A stretch of 34,827 nt of DNA from a bacterium. GTDB lineage: Bacteria; UBA10199; JAIBAG01. Below, one piece after another: positions 6,818 through 13,113 of the stretch (its first letter is position 1; every line of letters starts with the position of its first letter). The notes below the pieces were generated by a model, which was given only the letters and a program-made list of their open reading frames with translations, was not told where the DNA came from and made no database searches. The stretch covers positions 1 through 34,827 of the forward strand of contig JAIBAG010000024.1 in the NCBI GenBank assembly GCA_019695305.1. The letters run 5' to 3'. Both the position numbers and the translations under genes were made by a program.

Positions 6818-6946
6818 TTATTCATGCTTGTTTGGCATTAACGCCGCAAAAATTTCCGGATTTTTCTGGGCCGCTTTCTGCATAAATTCATTTACATCAG
6901 CGAGTGTTTTCTGAAGGGCTACTTTACCTTAAGGTGCCAGGTACAT
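6818..6946 (-). pseudogene. Decayed C-terminal fragment of a paralogue of the 91-aa gene at 7043-7318
   Basis: On the minus strand from 6928 to the stop TAA at 6818-6820 the frame reads GKVALQKTLADVNEF, then MQKAAQKNPEIFAALMPNKHE. This aligns with the C-terminus of the neighbouring gene (IALTKTLNDINEF, then VAKVSKNSDIFSALVSKQSQ). The similarity runs further upstream across an in-frame stop at 6929-6931 (YLAP before it, against KLGAP in the neighbour). The N-terminal two thirds are missing, and the inverted tRNA fragment begins 10 nt beyond. It is best read as a broken duplicate. Confidence 0.75.
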
Positions 6947-6955
6947 TTGAAAATA

Positions 6956-7014
6956 CTGCCACATTTTCCCCTGCTCTACCACTGAGCTACTCTGCCGAAA
7001 AGAGGGGTGTTTTT
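6956..7014 (-). repeat. Inverted half-copy of the tRNA-Met gene with its flank
   Basis: The minus strand at 6996-6968 reads GGCAGAG, TA, GCTC, AGTGGTA, GAGC, AGGGG. This is the first 29 nt of the tRNA at 5652 with one change. Its 5' flank (7014-6997) also matches the flank at 5634-5651 with one change. The similarity stops before the anticodon. Directly next to it the plus strand carries CTGCCACATTTT (6956-6967), identical to the tRNA 3' end and flank at 5718-5729. So both tRNA ends are present but joined in opposite orientation. It cannot make a tRNA. Confidence 0.85.
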
Positions 7015-7042
7015 ATGATACCTCTTGTTGAAACGCAACCAA

Positions 7043-7318
7043 TTATTGTGATTGTTTTGATACCAAGGCCGAAAATATATCTGAGTTTTTTGAAACTTTG
7101 GCAACAAATTCATTAATATCGTTCAGTGTTTTTGTAAGGGCTATTTGCTGTGGATTAGGTGCTCCTAATTTGTGAGCATCCATTAAATTGGCATCAAATG
7201 CCTGTGTAAGCGCTTTTGTAAACGCCTCACCAATTTTTTGTAAGTGAATACTATTAATAGTGGTGGTACTAATGGGTTTATCGGGCTTATAAATAAAAAA
7301 TTGTTCAAAGCGATTCAT
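7043..7318 (-). CDS. Unrecognised 91-aa protein
   Basis: I do not recognise this protein. From the ATG at 7318 (MNRFEQFFIY) it gives 91 aa, mostly helical in its second half, with no signal peptide or membrane segment. A GTG at 7384 would add 22 residues rich in hydrophobic ones but has no better ribosome binding site. Its reality is supported by the decayed relative next door (6818-6946), which conserves the pattern of the last 35 residues at the protein level while the DNA has diverged. The gene is convergent with the secreted-protein gene at 6284 and divergent from the one at 7498. Confidence 0.6.
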   Translation of the reverse strand: MNRFEQFFIYKPDKPISTTTINSIHLQKIGEAFTKALTQAFDANLMDAHKLGAPNPQQIALTKTLNDINEFVAKVSKNSDIFSALVSKQSQ

Positions 7319-7448
7319 GCTGGCCAGTATACCTAAGGAAAGTTTAATCAAAAAGGATTGCTTAAGAAATTTTGAATGGAACACGTTTTATTTTAAAATA
7401 TATTAATAATTTCAATAGTTTACATCTGTAGTAAAAATACCCCAAAAC

Positions 7449-7477
7449 ACAACTTTACCCTCTGCTAAAGCCGATAA
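7449..7477 (+). promoter_or_regulatory. Sigma-28 (FliA)-type promoter P2
   Basis: ACAACTTT (7449-7456), 13 nt, GCCGATAA (7470-7477). The -10 core equals the FliA consensus. The core ends 20 nt before the ATG at 7498. Confidence 0.78.
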
Positions 7478-7497
7478 ATAAAGGGAGAGGATTAATT

Positions 7498-8394
7498 ATG
7501 ACAGTAGCAGCCGATTTAAAACAATGTGACACCAGTAACTATGACGCTTTTGATTACCAGGCCAGCGAATCTCAGGTTTTGGATAACTACATGGAGCGCC
7601 AAGACGAATGTCGCGAGGATGGCGGAAATGCTAAAACGGGAGTGAGTACAGTTGGAAGTATTACTAATACAGCTGTAACGCAAACACTAGAAGCGAGTGC
7701 CGAAGCGGGAACCGAAGCTGGCACTGAAATAGCAGCAACTACAGGTTCAGAAATAGCTGGTGAATGTGCAGTTGAAACGGGAAGCACTGTTGCTACAGAA
7801 GTAGCGGGAGAATGTGCTGTTGAAGTAGGAACTACTGTAGGTACGGAAGTGGTTGGGGAATGTGCCACTGTAGGTACAGAAGCTGCTGTAGTGGCCGGAA
7901 CTGAAGCGGGTGTTGCTGGTGGAACAGCCGGCGGTGCGGCAGCTGGTGGTGCTGGTGCGGCTGGTGCGGCTGGTGCGGCTGGTGCAGCTGGTGCAGCTGG
8001 TGCGGCTGGTGCTACTGGTGCTACTGCTGGAGCAACTGCCGCTGTAACCGGTTTAAGTGCTGCTGCGGCTGGTATATCGGCTACAGGCTATGGTGCTATT
8101 GTAGGGGCTGTTTTGGCAGTAGCTGCTGTTTTAGTTTCTGTTTTTACCGGTCAGGATAGTGCAAAGGAACAAGCTTTGGCTGAAGCTAATACTAATGGCC
8201 TGGGCGGTGGTGCTTCAACTACAGGTGATGGCAAGCAGAAGGTTGGTGGAGCTGCCAGTGCAGAGGGACAAAAAGAAGTAGCAAGTACCAGCCAATCTTT
8301 GGGTGGTGGTGCTATGGAAGTTGAAGCAACAAATAAAGGACAGGTAACACAGGCTGTTACAGATGGCGAGCAGGTACAAGCTCAAGTTGCATAA
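7498..8394 (+). CDS. Ala/Gly-rich repeat protein, 298 aa, behind a sigma-28-type promoter
   Basis: I do not recognise this protein. The first 50 residues are ordinary and polar. Residues about 65-130 hold degenerate repeats built on GECAVE-GTTV-GTEV, three of them containing the cysteine of GECA. Next comes a run of GAA/GAG triplets (about 145-180), encoded by near-perfect GGTGCGGCT/GGTGCAGCT DNA repeats. A hydrophobic, Gly-rich stretch (about 195-222, GYGAIVGAVLAVAAVLVSV) could insert in a membrane. The C-terminal 75 residues are polar and disordered-looking. No Sec signal peptide is visible. A good ribosome binding site (GGGAGAGG) precedes the ATG. The composition is unlike that of the housekeeping neighbours. 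It could be a surface or filament-associated structural protein; that is a guess. Confidence 0.75.
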   Translation: MTVAADLKQCDTSNYDAFDYQASESQVLDNYMERQDECREDGGNAKTGVSTVGSITNTAVTQTLEASAEAGTEAGTEIAATTGSEIAGECAVETGSTVATEVAGECAVEVGTTVGTEVVGECATVGTEAAVVAGTEAGVAGGTAGGAAAGGAGAAGAAGAAGAAGAAGAAGATGATAGATAAVTGLSAAAAGISATGYGAIVGAVLAVAAVLVSVFTGQDSAKEQALAEANTNGLGGGASTTGDGKQKVGGAASAEGQKEVASTSQSLGGGAMEVEATNKGQVTQAVTDGEQVQAQVA

Positions 8395-8420
8395 TAATTG
8401 ATGGTTTTTTACCCCTAAAG

Positions 8421-8448
8421 GCAACTTTGAGGGAGGAAATGCCGATAA
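8421..8448 (+). promoter_or_regulatory. Sigma-28 (FliA)-type promoter P3
   Basis: GCAACTTT (8421-8428), 12 nt, GCCGATAA (8441-8448). The core ends 20 nt before the ATG at 8469, the same distance as P2. That the second Ala-rich gene has its own promoter, although it lies only 74 nt after the first, argues for separate sigma-28 control. Confidence 0.78.
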
Positions 8449-8468
8449 CTTAAATAAGAGGAGATTAT

Positions 8469-8942
8469 ATGTCAGTACAAAATACATCGCGTAAACATGG
8501 TTTTGATTATGGTACGGAACAAACAAAATATCTGCAGATGCAACAAGCTAAAAAAGCTCAAGATAGCAAAGATCTTCAGAGCGGCTTAGGCTATGCAAAA
8601 ATGGCTTATGGTGTTGCCGATGGAATTTGTAAGGCTGCTAATGATGGAACAGGAATAGCAGAAACTGCAATACAGGGAATTAAAACAGCTAGTGAAACAG
8701 CCAAAGCTACTAAAGAAGCCGCCCAGGCTGCTGAAGAAGCTGCCAAAGCTGGAACTGAAGCTGGGCAAGTTGCCGGTGATGTTGCTGCTGAAGGGGCTGA
8801 AGTGGGTGCTCAGGTTGGTAGTGAAGCCGCAAATGCCGGTGTTGAAGTGGGGGCAGAAGTGGCCCAAGCTGCTGTGCCTGCCGCTGCTGAAGGTGCAAAA
8901 GTAGCTGCCGATACGGCTACTGCGGTAGTTGGCGCCTTATAA
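8469..8942 (+). CDS. Ala-rich helical repeat protein, 157 aa, behind a sigma-28-type promoter
   Basis: I do not recognise the family. The N-terminal third is polar (MSVQNTSRKHGFDYG). From about residue 65 on the protein is a continuous Ala/Glu/Lys/Gly helix with degenerate short repeats of roughly 4 and 11 residues (EAAQAAEEAAKAGTEAGQVA), resembling LEA-type or apolipoprotein-like amphipathic helices. No Sec signal peptide is visible. The ribosome binding site AAGAGGAGA precedes the ATG. It shares composition and promoter type with the gene at 7498. A clear intrinsic terminator follows at 8968-8995. Confidence 0.76.
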   Translation: MSVQNTSRKHGFDYGTEQTKYLQMQQAKKAQDSKDLQSGLGYAKMAYGVADGICKAANDGTGIAETAIQGIKTASETAKATKEAAQAAEEAAKAGTEAGQVAGDVAAEGAEVGAQVGSEAANAGVEVGAEVAQAAVPAAAEGAKVAADTATAVVGAL

Positions 8943-8967
8943 GCAATAAATAAATGAATGAATTATC

Positions 8968-8995
8968 AAAAAGCCCCGTAATAACGGGGCTTTTT
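8968..8995 (+). terminator. Rho-independent terminator
   Basis: The 12-bp stem AAAAAGCCCCGT/ACGGGGCTTTTT with loop AATA is followed by a T-rich tract. It closes the transcript of the Ala-rich gene at 8469. Confidence 0.92.
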
Positions 8996-9019
8996 GCTTT
9001 TTTAAAGCCTTCTTCGCTC

Positions 9020-9048
9020 TTGACATTTACCGCTAACTCTTTTACAAC
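9020..9048 (+). promoter_or_regulatory. Candidate sigma-70-type promoter
   Basis: TTGACA (9020-9025), 17 nt, TACAAC (9043-9048), about 95 nt before the zinc-motif gene. The same -35, spacer length and -10 recur before the radical SAM gene (13005-13033). Confidence 0.45.
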
Positions 9049-9142
9049 CAAAAGAGGGGTAGGTGTAAATATTCAATAAATAACGCTTTTTTAGTGGTTT
9101 TATTGTTTTTTTTTACCTTTTAAACTCCAAAAAAATTGTTCT

Positions 9143-9490
9143 ATGCCAAAAAAGGCTACCAAAATTTGTAAGGAAAAAGAGTGTAAAAACGAGCAAACCA
9201 CCATGGGCTACTGCCGTTTGCACTATTTGCAAAACTGGAAAAAAATCCGCGAAAAACAAAAGAAAAAGGCTGTTGAAAATCTCAATAAATACGTTGATCA
9301 CATCATGAAGCGTAACCCCGACAGCTATATTGAAACTATCAAGCACGATTTACGCCACACCGGCCGCTTTCAAGAACGTGCCGAACAATTTTCTAGCGAT
9401 GATGATTTCCACGACAATATGGCCGAAAGTGATTTGGGCCGCGAGTTTGGCCGTATTTTAGATGGCCTTAAAGTAGACGAAAGCTTCTAA
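9143..9490 (+). CDS. Small charged protein with a Cys3His zinc motif
   Basis: This 115-aa protein has an N-terminal cluster Cys9, Cys14, Cys24, His27 (in CKEKEC and MGYCRLHY). It follows the C-x4-C-x9-C-x2-H pattern known from short zinc-binding motifs in nucleic-acid-associated proteins. The rest is strongly charged, with a Lys-rich helix (about 30-50) and an acidic C-terminus. I do not recognise a named family. No ribosome binding site is evident before the ATG. It lies upstream of miaB but is separated from it by a 128-nt gap holding an inverted repeat, so co-transcription is uncertain. A regulatory or nucleic-acid-binding role is inference. Confidence 0.7.
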   Translation: MPKKATKICKEKECKNEQTTMGYCRLHYLQNWKKIREKQKKKAVENLNKYVDHIMKRNPDSYIETIKHDLRHTGRFQERAEQFSSDDDFHDNMAESDLGREFGRILDGLKVDESF

Positions 9491-9574
9491 TTGCGGATCG
9501 CTTATCGTGGTTCGCTAATCGCGAAGAATAAGATCTTTTCTTACGATCTGCGATCAACGATTCGCGATAAGCAA
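9491..9574 (+). repeat. Dispersed inverted repeat, family C, copy 1
   Basis: This imperfect palindrome begins one base after the preceding stop codon. TTGCGGATCGCTTATCG on the left answers CGCGATAAGCAA on the right, with inner segments rich in ATCG words (CGCTAATCGCG and GCGATCAACG). A related element lies at 26036-26104. Bases 9575-9618 carry no other feature I can name. Confidence 0.65.
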
Positions 9575-9618
9575 TTTCCCTTGAACTCACCTCTTTATTC
9601 CGGCTATACCAACGCAAC

Positions 9619-10956
9619 ATGAAAGCCCACTTAAAAACCTACGGCTGCCAAATGAATGTGCAGGATTCGTTGCAAATGAAGGGGCTCTTGGCCAAACAAG
9701 GCTATGATCACACCGATAACGCCTCAGAAGCCGATATGGTGCTGCTTGTTACCTGTAGTATCCGTGAAAAAGCCGTTGATAAAGTTTATTCCGATTTAGG
9801 ACGTATCCGCGAGATGCTGCCCGATAATCCCAATATGGTGGTGGGGGTTTCGGGTTGCGTGGCCCAGCAGGAAAAAGAAAATTTATTTAAGCGTTTTCCT
9901 TTTGTAGATATGGTGTTTGGCCCGGATGCCGTGAGTGAATTGCCCACCATGCTTAAAGATGCGCGCGATCAAAAACAAAAAGGTTTTAAGAGCCGTATTC
10001 TTAAAACCAAATTTCATCATAAAAAAGATTTTGAATTTGTAAATTTGCTCTACGACGGCGAAGAAAACAGGGTTAAGGCCTATGTGAATATTCAAAAAGG
10101 CTGCGATAACGTATGTGCCTTTTGCATTGTGCCGCGTGTACGGGGTGCCGAAGTATCGCGTCCCAGTTCGCAAATTATTGATGAAATTAAAGCTTTGGTA
10201 GATTTAGGGGTAAAAGATGTGACTCTGTTGGGGCAGAACGTGAATTCGTATGGATTAAAAGATACCGGCGAAGTAACGTTTGCACAATTGCTTGAAAAAA
10301 TTGCTAAGGAAACTAATTTGGCTCAATTACGCTTTACAACTTCTCATCCTAAAGATGTAGGCGATGATTTAGTGGAGCAATTTAAAAATCTTTCTATTTT
10401 AGCCCCTCATTTTCACTTGCCGGTTCAATCGGGCAGTGATCGCATCTTGCAAGCCATGCGCCGCCAGTACGATACAAAGCATTATCTCACTGTGGTTGAA
10501 AAGTTAAAAAAAGTACGTCCCGATATTGTCTTTACCACCGACTTTATTGTTGGTTTTCCTGGCGAAACCGCCGAAGATTTTGAAGCGACAATTAATTTAC
10601 TACATACCGTGGGCTACGATTTAAGTTTTTCGTTTACCTATTCGCCGCGGCCTGGCACTACCGCTTTACGTTTAGAAGATAATGTGAGTGAAGAAGTAAA
10701 AAAAGAACGTTTGGATATTTTACTTAATCGGCAGCGCCAGGTTTCGGGTGCTAATAATGCAAAATTGCTTGATACCCAGCAAACCATGCTGGTGGAAAAC
10801 TACAGTGCCGAAAATAAAACCTGGTTTGGACGAACCGGCACCAATAAAATTGTTCATCTTCAGGATGAAAATCCAAAACGCAGCTTGACGGGGGAATTTG
10901 TTAAGGTAAAAGTAATAAAAGCAAATCCGCATTCTTTAATAGCGGAAGCAATATAA
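9619..10956 (+). CDS. miaB: tRNA-2-methylthio-N6-isopentenyladenosine synthase MiaB
   Basis: This radical SAM methylthiotransferase adds a methylthio group to i6A37 of tRNAs reading UNN codons. The N-terminal UPF0004 domain carries Cys10 (KTYGCQMN), Cys46 (VTCSIREKA) and Cys80 (SGCVAQ), the ligands of the auxiliary iron-sulphur cluster. The radical SAM cluster motif is Cys162, Cys166, Cys169 (GCDNVCAFC). The C-terminal 65 residues fit a TRAM RNA-binding domain. At 445 aa it is full length. No strong ribosome binding site precedes the ATG. The BFN gene follows 5 nt after the stop, so it leads an operon running to at least 11875. Confidence 0.96.
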   Translation: MKAHLKTYGCQMNVQDSLQMKGLLAKQGYDHTDNASEADMVLLVTCSIREKAVDKVYSDLGRIREMLPDNPNMVVGVSGCVAQQEKENLFKRFPFVDMVFGPDAVSELPTMLKDARDQKQKGFKSRILKTKFHHKKDFEFVNLLYDGEENRVKAYVNIQKGCDNVCAFCIVPRVRGAEVSRPSSQIIDEIKALVDLGVKDVTLLGQNVNSYGLKDTGEVTFAQLLEKIAKETNLAQLRFTTSHPKDVGDDLVEQFKNLSILAPHFHLPVQSGSDRILQAMRRQYDTKHYLTVVEKLKKVRPDIVFTTDFIVGFPGETAEDFEATINLLHTVGYDLSFSFTYSPRPGTTALRLEDNVSEEVKKERLDILLNRQRQVSGANNAKLLDTQQTMLVENYSAENKTWFGRTGTNKIVHLQDENPKRSLTGEFVKVKVIKANPHSLIAEAI

Positions 10957-10961
10957 ATACT

Positions 10962-11474
10962 ATGACCGAAACCGAAGAACTCATCCGCATGAAGGTAACA
11001 GGGCTTACTATAGATCCCTTTACCAACATGCCCATCATTATTTTAAAAGACATGCAAGAAAGCATGGCGCTTCCTATTTGGATTGGTCTTATTGAAGCTT
11101 CATCTATTGCTACCGAACTTGAAAAAGTGGAATTAACGCGCCCTATGACTCATGATTTAATGAAAAAAATTATCGATCTTTTGGGTGCTAAAATTCATCA
11201 GGTGGTAATTTCCGATTTAACCGATAATACGTTTATGGCCGAAATAGAACTTGATGTGAATGGTCAAATTCATGTGATGGATAGCCGTCCATCGGATGCT
11301 ATTGCCATTGCTTTAAGAACACAGGCCAATATTTTTGTTAATAAAAGAGTAATTGAAAAATCTCGTCGTATCGATTTAGCCAAAAAAATGGATGATGGCG
11401 AAGTTAAAGAACAAAAATGGGCTGAAATTTTAGAAAGTTTGGCCCCTGAAGATTTTGGTAAGTATAAAATGTAA
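10962..11474 (+). CDS. Bifunctional nuclease (BFN/DUF151) family protein
   Basis: This 170-aa protein has the BFN/DUF151 core (about residues 5-135), including LPIWIGLIEASSIA and the signature SRPSDAIAIALR. Plant members have DNase and RNase activity; bacterial members are mostly untested. The C-terminal tail is charged and variable. It is sandwiched between miaB and the VanZ gene with a 5-nt gap upstream and a 1-nt overlap downstream (TAATG), typical of translational coupling. miaB and BFN genes are frequently neighbours in deltaproteobacteria, to my knowledge. Confidence 0.9.
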   Translation: MTETEELIRMKVTGLTIDPFTNMPIIILKDMQESMALPIWIGLIEASSIATELEKVELTRPMTHDLMKKIIDLLGAKIHQVVISDLTDNTFMAEIELDVNGQIHVMDSRPSDAIAIALRTQANIFVNKRVIEKSRRIDLAKKMDDGEVKEQKWAEILESLAPEDFGKYKM

Positions 11475-11875
11475 TGCTTAAAACCAAGCACGCCATCATC
11501 TGGCTCCCCGTTGTATTATATTACGCGTTTATTTCCTTTCTTTCATCCCGTTCCGATTTAGGCATTAATCCTTTTCTATTTGAGTATGCCGATAAGGTTA
11601 TTCATTTTTGTGAATATTTTATTTTAGGAATTTTTCTGGCCAGATCTCTTGCCTGGGAAGCTCGTTATCATCACATGAGGCGCCGCTGGCGTTATCTTTT
11701 TTTATTGGTGATTCCTGTTTTGGGAATATCGGATGAAATACATCAGCTCTTTGTTCCTAACCGCATGTTTGATTTACTCGATTTTACAGCCGATGTGTTG
11801 GGGGCTTATAGTGGCCTTATTGTAGCGTGGAAAATTTATAAAAAGAAGTTTCATCTCCAAGAAAATGCAGGATGA
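11474..11875 (+). CDS. VanZ-family membrane protein
   Basis: This 133-aa integral membrane protein has about four hydrophobic segments. It carries the VanZ-like motif set: ADKVIHFCEYFILG with the conserved His/Glu pair, SDEIHQLFVPNR, and DLLDFTADVLGAYSG near the last helix. The family takes its name from a teicoplanin-resistance accessory protein, but chromosomal copies like this one have no assigned role. It overlaps the BFN stop by one base and so is co-translated with it. Confidence 0.85.
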   Translation: MLKTKHAIIWLPVVLYYAFISFLSSRSDLGINPFLFEYADKVIHFCEYFILGIFLARSLAWEARYHHMRRRWRYLFLLVIPVLGISDEIHQLFVPNRMFDLLDFTADVLGAYSGLIVAWKIYKKKFHLQENAG

Positions 11876-11913
11876 TTCTGTGATTGCCGTTTTAGGTAAA
11901 ATATGGTTGAAAA

Positions 11914-12432
11914 TTGTTTGTGATTCTTCCTTTTAAAAATATTAATCCTAACATTGGAAAAGATGTTTTTCTGGCTCCTCAATCTGTAGTTATTGGTGAT
12001 GTGGAAATAGGGGAGGGATCTTCCGTTTGGTTTAATACGGTTATTCGGGGCGATGTAAACACCATCCGTATCGGCAAAAAAACGAATATCCAAGATTTAA
12101 CCATGGTGCATGTAACCAATGCCGATGCCCCCAAACCGGCAAATACGGTTATTGGTGATTACGTGACTATTGGCCATCGTGTGATTGTACATGGATGTAC
12201 TGTTAAAGACCGCTCGCTTATTGGTATGGGGGCTATTCTTCTGGATAATGCCGTTATTGAGGAAGATTGCATTATTGGGGCCGGCTCTTTGGTAACAAGT
12301 GGTACAGTTATACCGGCGGGCTCAATGGCTTTTGGTAATCCAGCCAAAGTTGTGCGCAAACTTACCGATATTGAAAAGGCCATGCTTATTGTATCGGCCG
12401 AGCATTATTATGAACTCTCTAAAAAATATTAA
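11914..12432 (+). CDS. Gamma-carbonic-anhydrase-like hexapeptide-repeat protein
   Basis: This is a left-handed beta-helix protein of the gamma-carbonic anhydrase/YrdA/PaaY group. The hexapeptide rungs (IGDVEIGEGSSVW, then IRIGKKTNIQD) fill residues 15-145. Three metal-ligand histidines are present: His66 (MVHVT), His88 and His93 (GHRVIVHGC). The C-terminal helix ends the trimer. Whether it hydrates CO2 is uncertain, because many family members are inactive or act on other substrates. The frame opens with TTG at 11914; GTG at 11920 is an alternative and neither has a clear ribosome binding site. It lies 38 nt after the VanZ gene. Confidence 0.88.
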   Translation: MFVILPFKNINPNIGKDVFLAPQSVVIGDVEIGEGSSVWFNTVIRGDVNTIRIGKKTNIQDLTMVHVTNADAPKPANTVIGDYVTIGHRVIVHGCTVKDRSLIGMGAILLDNAVIEEDCIIGAGSLVTSGTVIPAGSMAFGNPAKVVRKLTDIEKAMLIVSAEHYYELSKKY

Positions 12433-12434
12433 TC

Positions 12435-12992
12435 ATGCCTGAAAACAAACAAAAGTTAATAGACGCAAAAAGAAGCTTTATTGATGGCGCTGGCAGTATT
12501 TCGGTTTCACTTTTAGGATTGCTCAATCGTGTGTGTGGACAGATTTTTGCACTTTTATATTTAAGCCCAGAGCCACTTTCGTTAGATGATATTGTGAGTG
12601 AGCTGGGAGTATCAAAGGGAAATGTTAGTATTAATATTCGTCTTTTAGAAGATTACAAGCTGGTTAAAAAAATTTGGGTGAAGGGGACGCGAAAAGATTT
12701 TTACCAGGCTGTGGATGAAATTCCCATTTCTATCATTAAAGAATTTGTTGATAAAATTCGCCGCAACATTCACGACAGTTTAGACATGATTAGCGACTGT
12801 GCCGATTTGGTAAATAGTTTTAAAAAAAATATTAAAGATGCTCAGCAAAAAAATGAAGCTGAATTTATGCTGAAACGTTTTGAGCGTGTTTTATCTTTTT
12901 ATCAAGGTGCCGGTCTTCTCTTTAATGCTCTTTATTCGGGCGAAAAACTGGATACCAGTTTACTAGCCCCAATACTAAGCCTAAAAAAATAA
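12435..12992 (+). CDS. GbsR/MarR-type winged-helix transcriptional regulator
   Basis: This 185-aa regulator has the GbsR-type arrangement. The N-terminal winged helix (about residues 30-90) shows IFALLYLSPEPLSLDDIVSE, LGVSKGNVSINIRLLEDYKL and a basic wing (KKIWVKGTRKDFY). A helical C-terminal dimerisation region follows. Family members control glycine betaine uptake in Bacillus and unknown genes elsewhere. It begins 2 nt after the previous stop and ends 121 nt before the radical SAM gene, so that gene is a plausible target; this is inference from position only. Confidence 0.85.
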   Translation: MPENKQKLIDAKRSFIDGAGSISVSLLGLLNRVCGQIFALLYLSPEPLSLDDIVSELGVSKGNVSINIRLLEDYKLVKKIWVKGTRKDFYQAVDEIPISIIKEFVDKIRRNIHDSLDMISDCADLVNSFKKNIKDAQQKNEAEFMLKRFERVLSFYQGAGLLFNALYSGEKLDTSLLAPILSLKK

Positions 12993-13004
12993 TCGAGTTC
13001 CACG

Positions 13005-13033
13005 TTGACACTTAGGTCTATTTTTTGTACAAC
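13005..13033 (+). promoter_or_regulatory. Candidate sigma-70-type promoter of the radical SAM/phosphatidyltransferase pair
   Basis: TTGACA (13005-13010), 17 nt, TACAAC (13028-13033). The -35 is perfect and the -10 is moderate. About 80 nt of AT-rich leader separates it from the ATG at 13114, which has a strong ribosome binding site AAGGAG at 13101-13106. Confidence 0.55.
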
Positions 13034-13113
13034 CCAACTCATAAATTTCTTATTAAATTCATACATTTAGAATGTTTTGAATTTTGTAAACGTTAATATA
13101 AAGGAGTGGATTT

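Noticed and set aside
6904-7116. 70-codon open frame on the plus strand
   Set aside because: It runs across the decayed paralogue, the inverted tRNA fragment and the end of the 91-aa gene, so it is assembled from unrelated debris.
8586-8904. Several open frames in other phases over the Ala-rich genes (also 7587-7868 on the minus strand)
   Set aside because: Repetitive GCT/GAA codons leave all frames open. The promoter, ribosome binding site and terminator fit only the annotated plus-strand frames.
7498-8942. Collagen-like or PE/PPE-like identity for the Ala/Gly-rich proteins
   Set aside because: The triplets lack proline and the N-termini lack PE/PPE motifs. Low-complexity resemblance is not evidence of homology.
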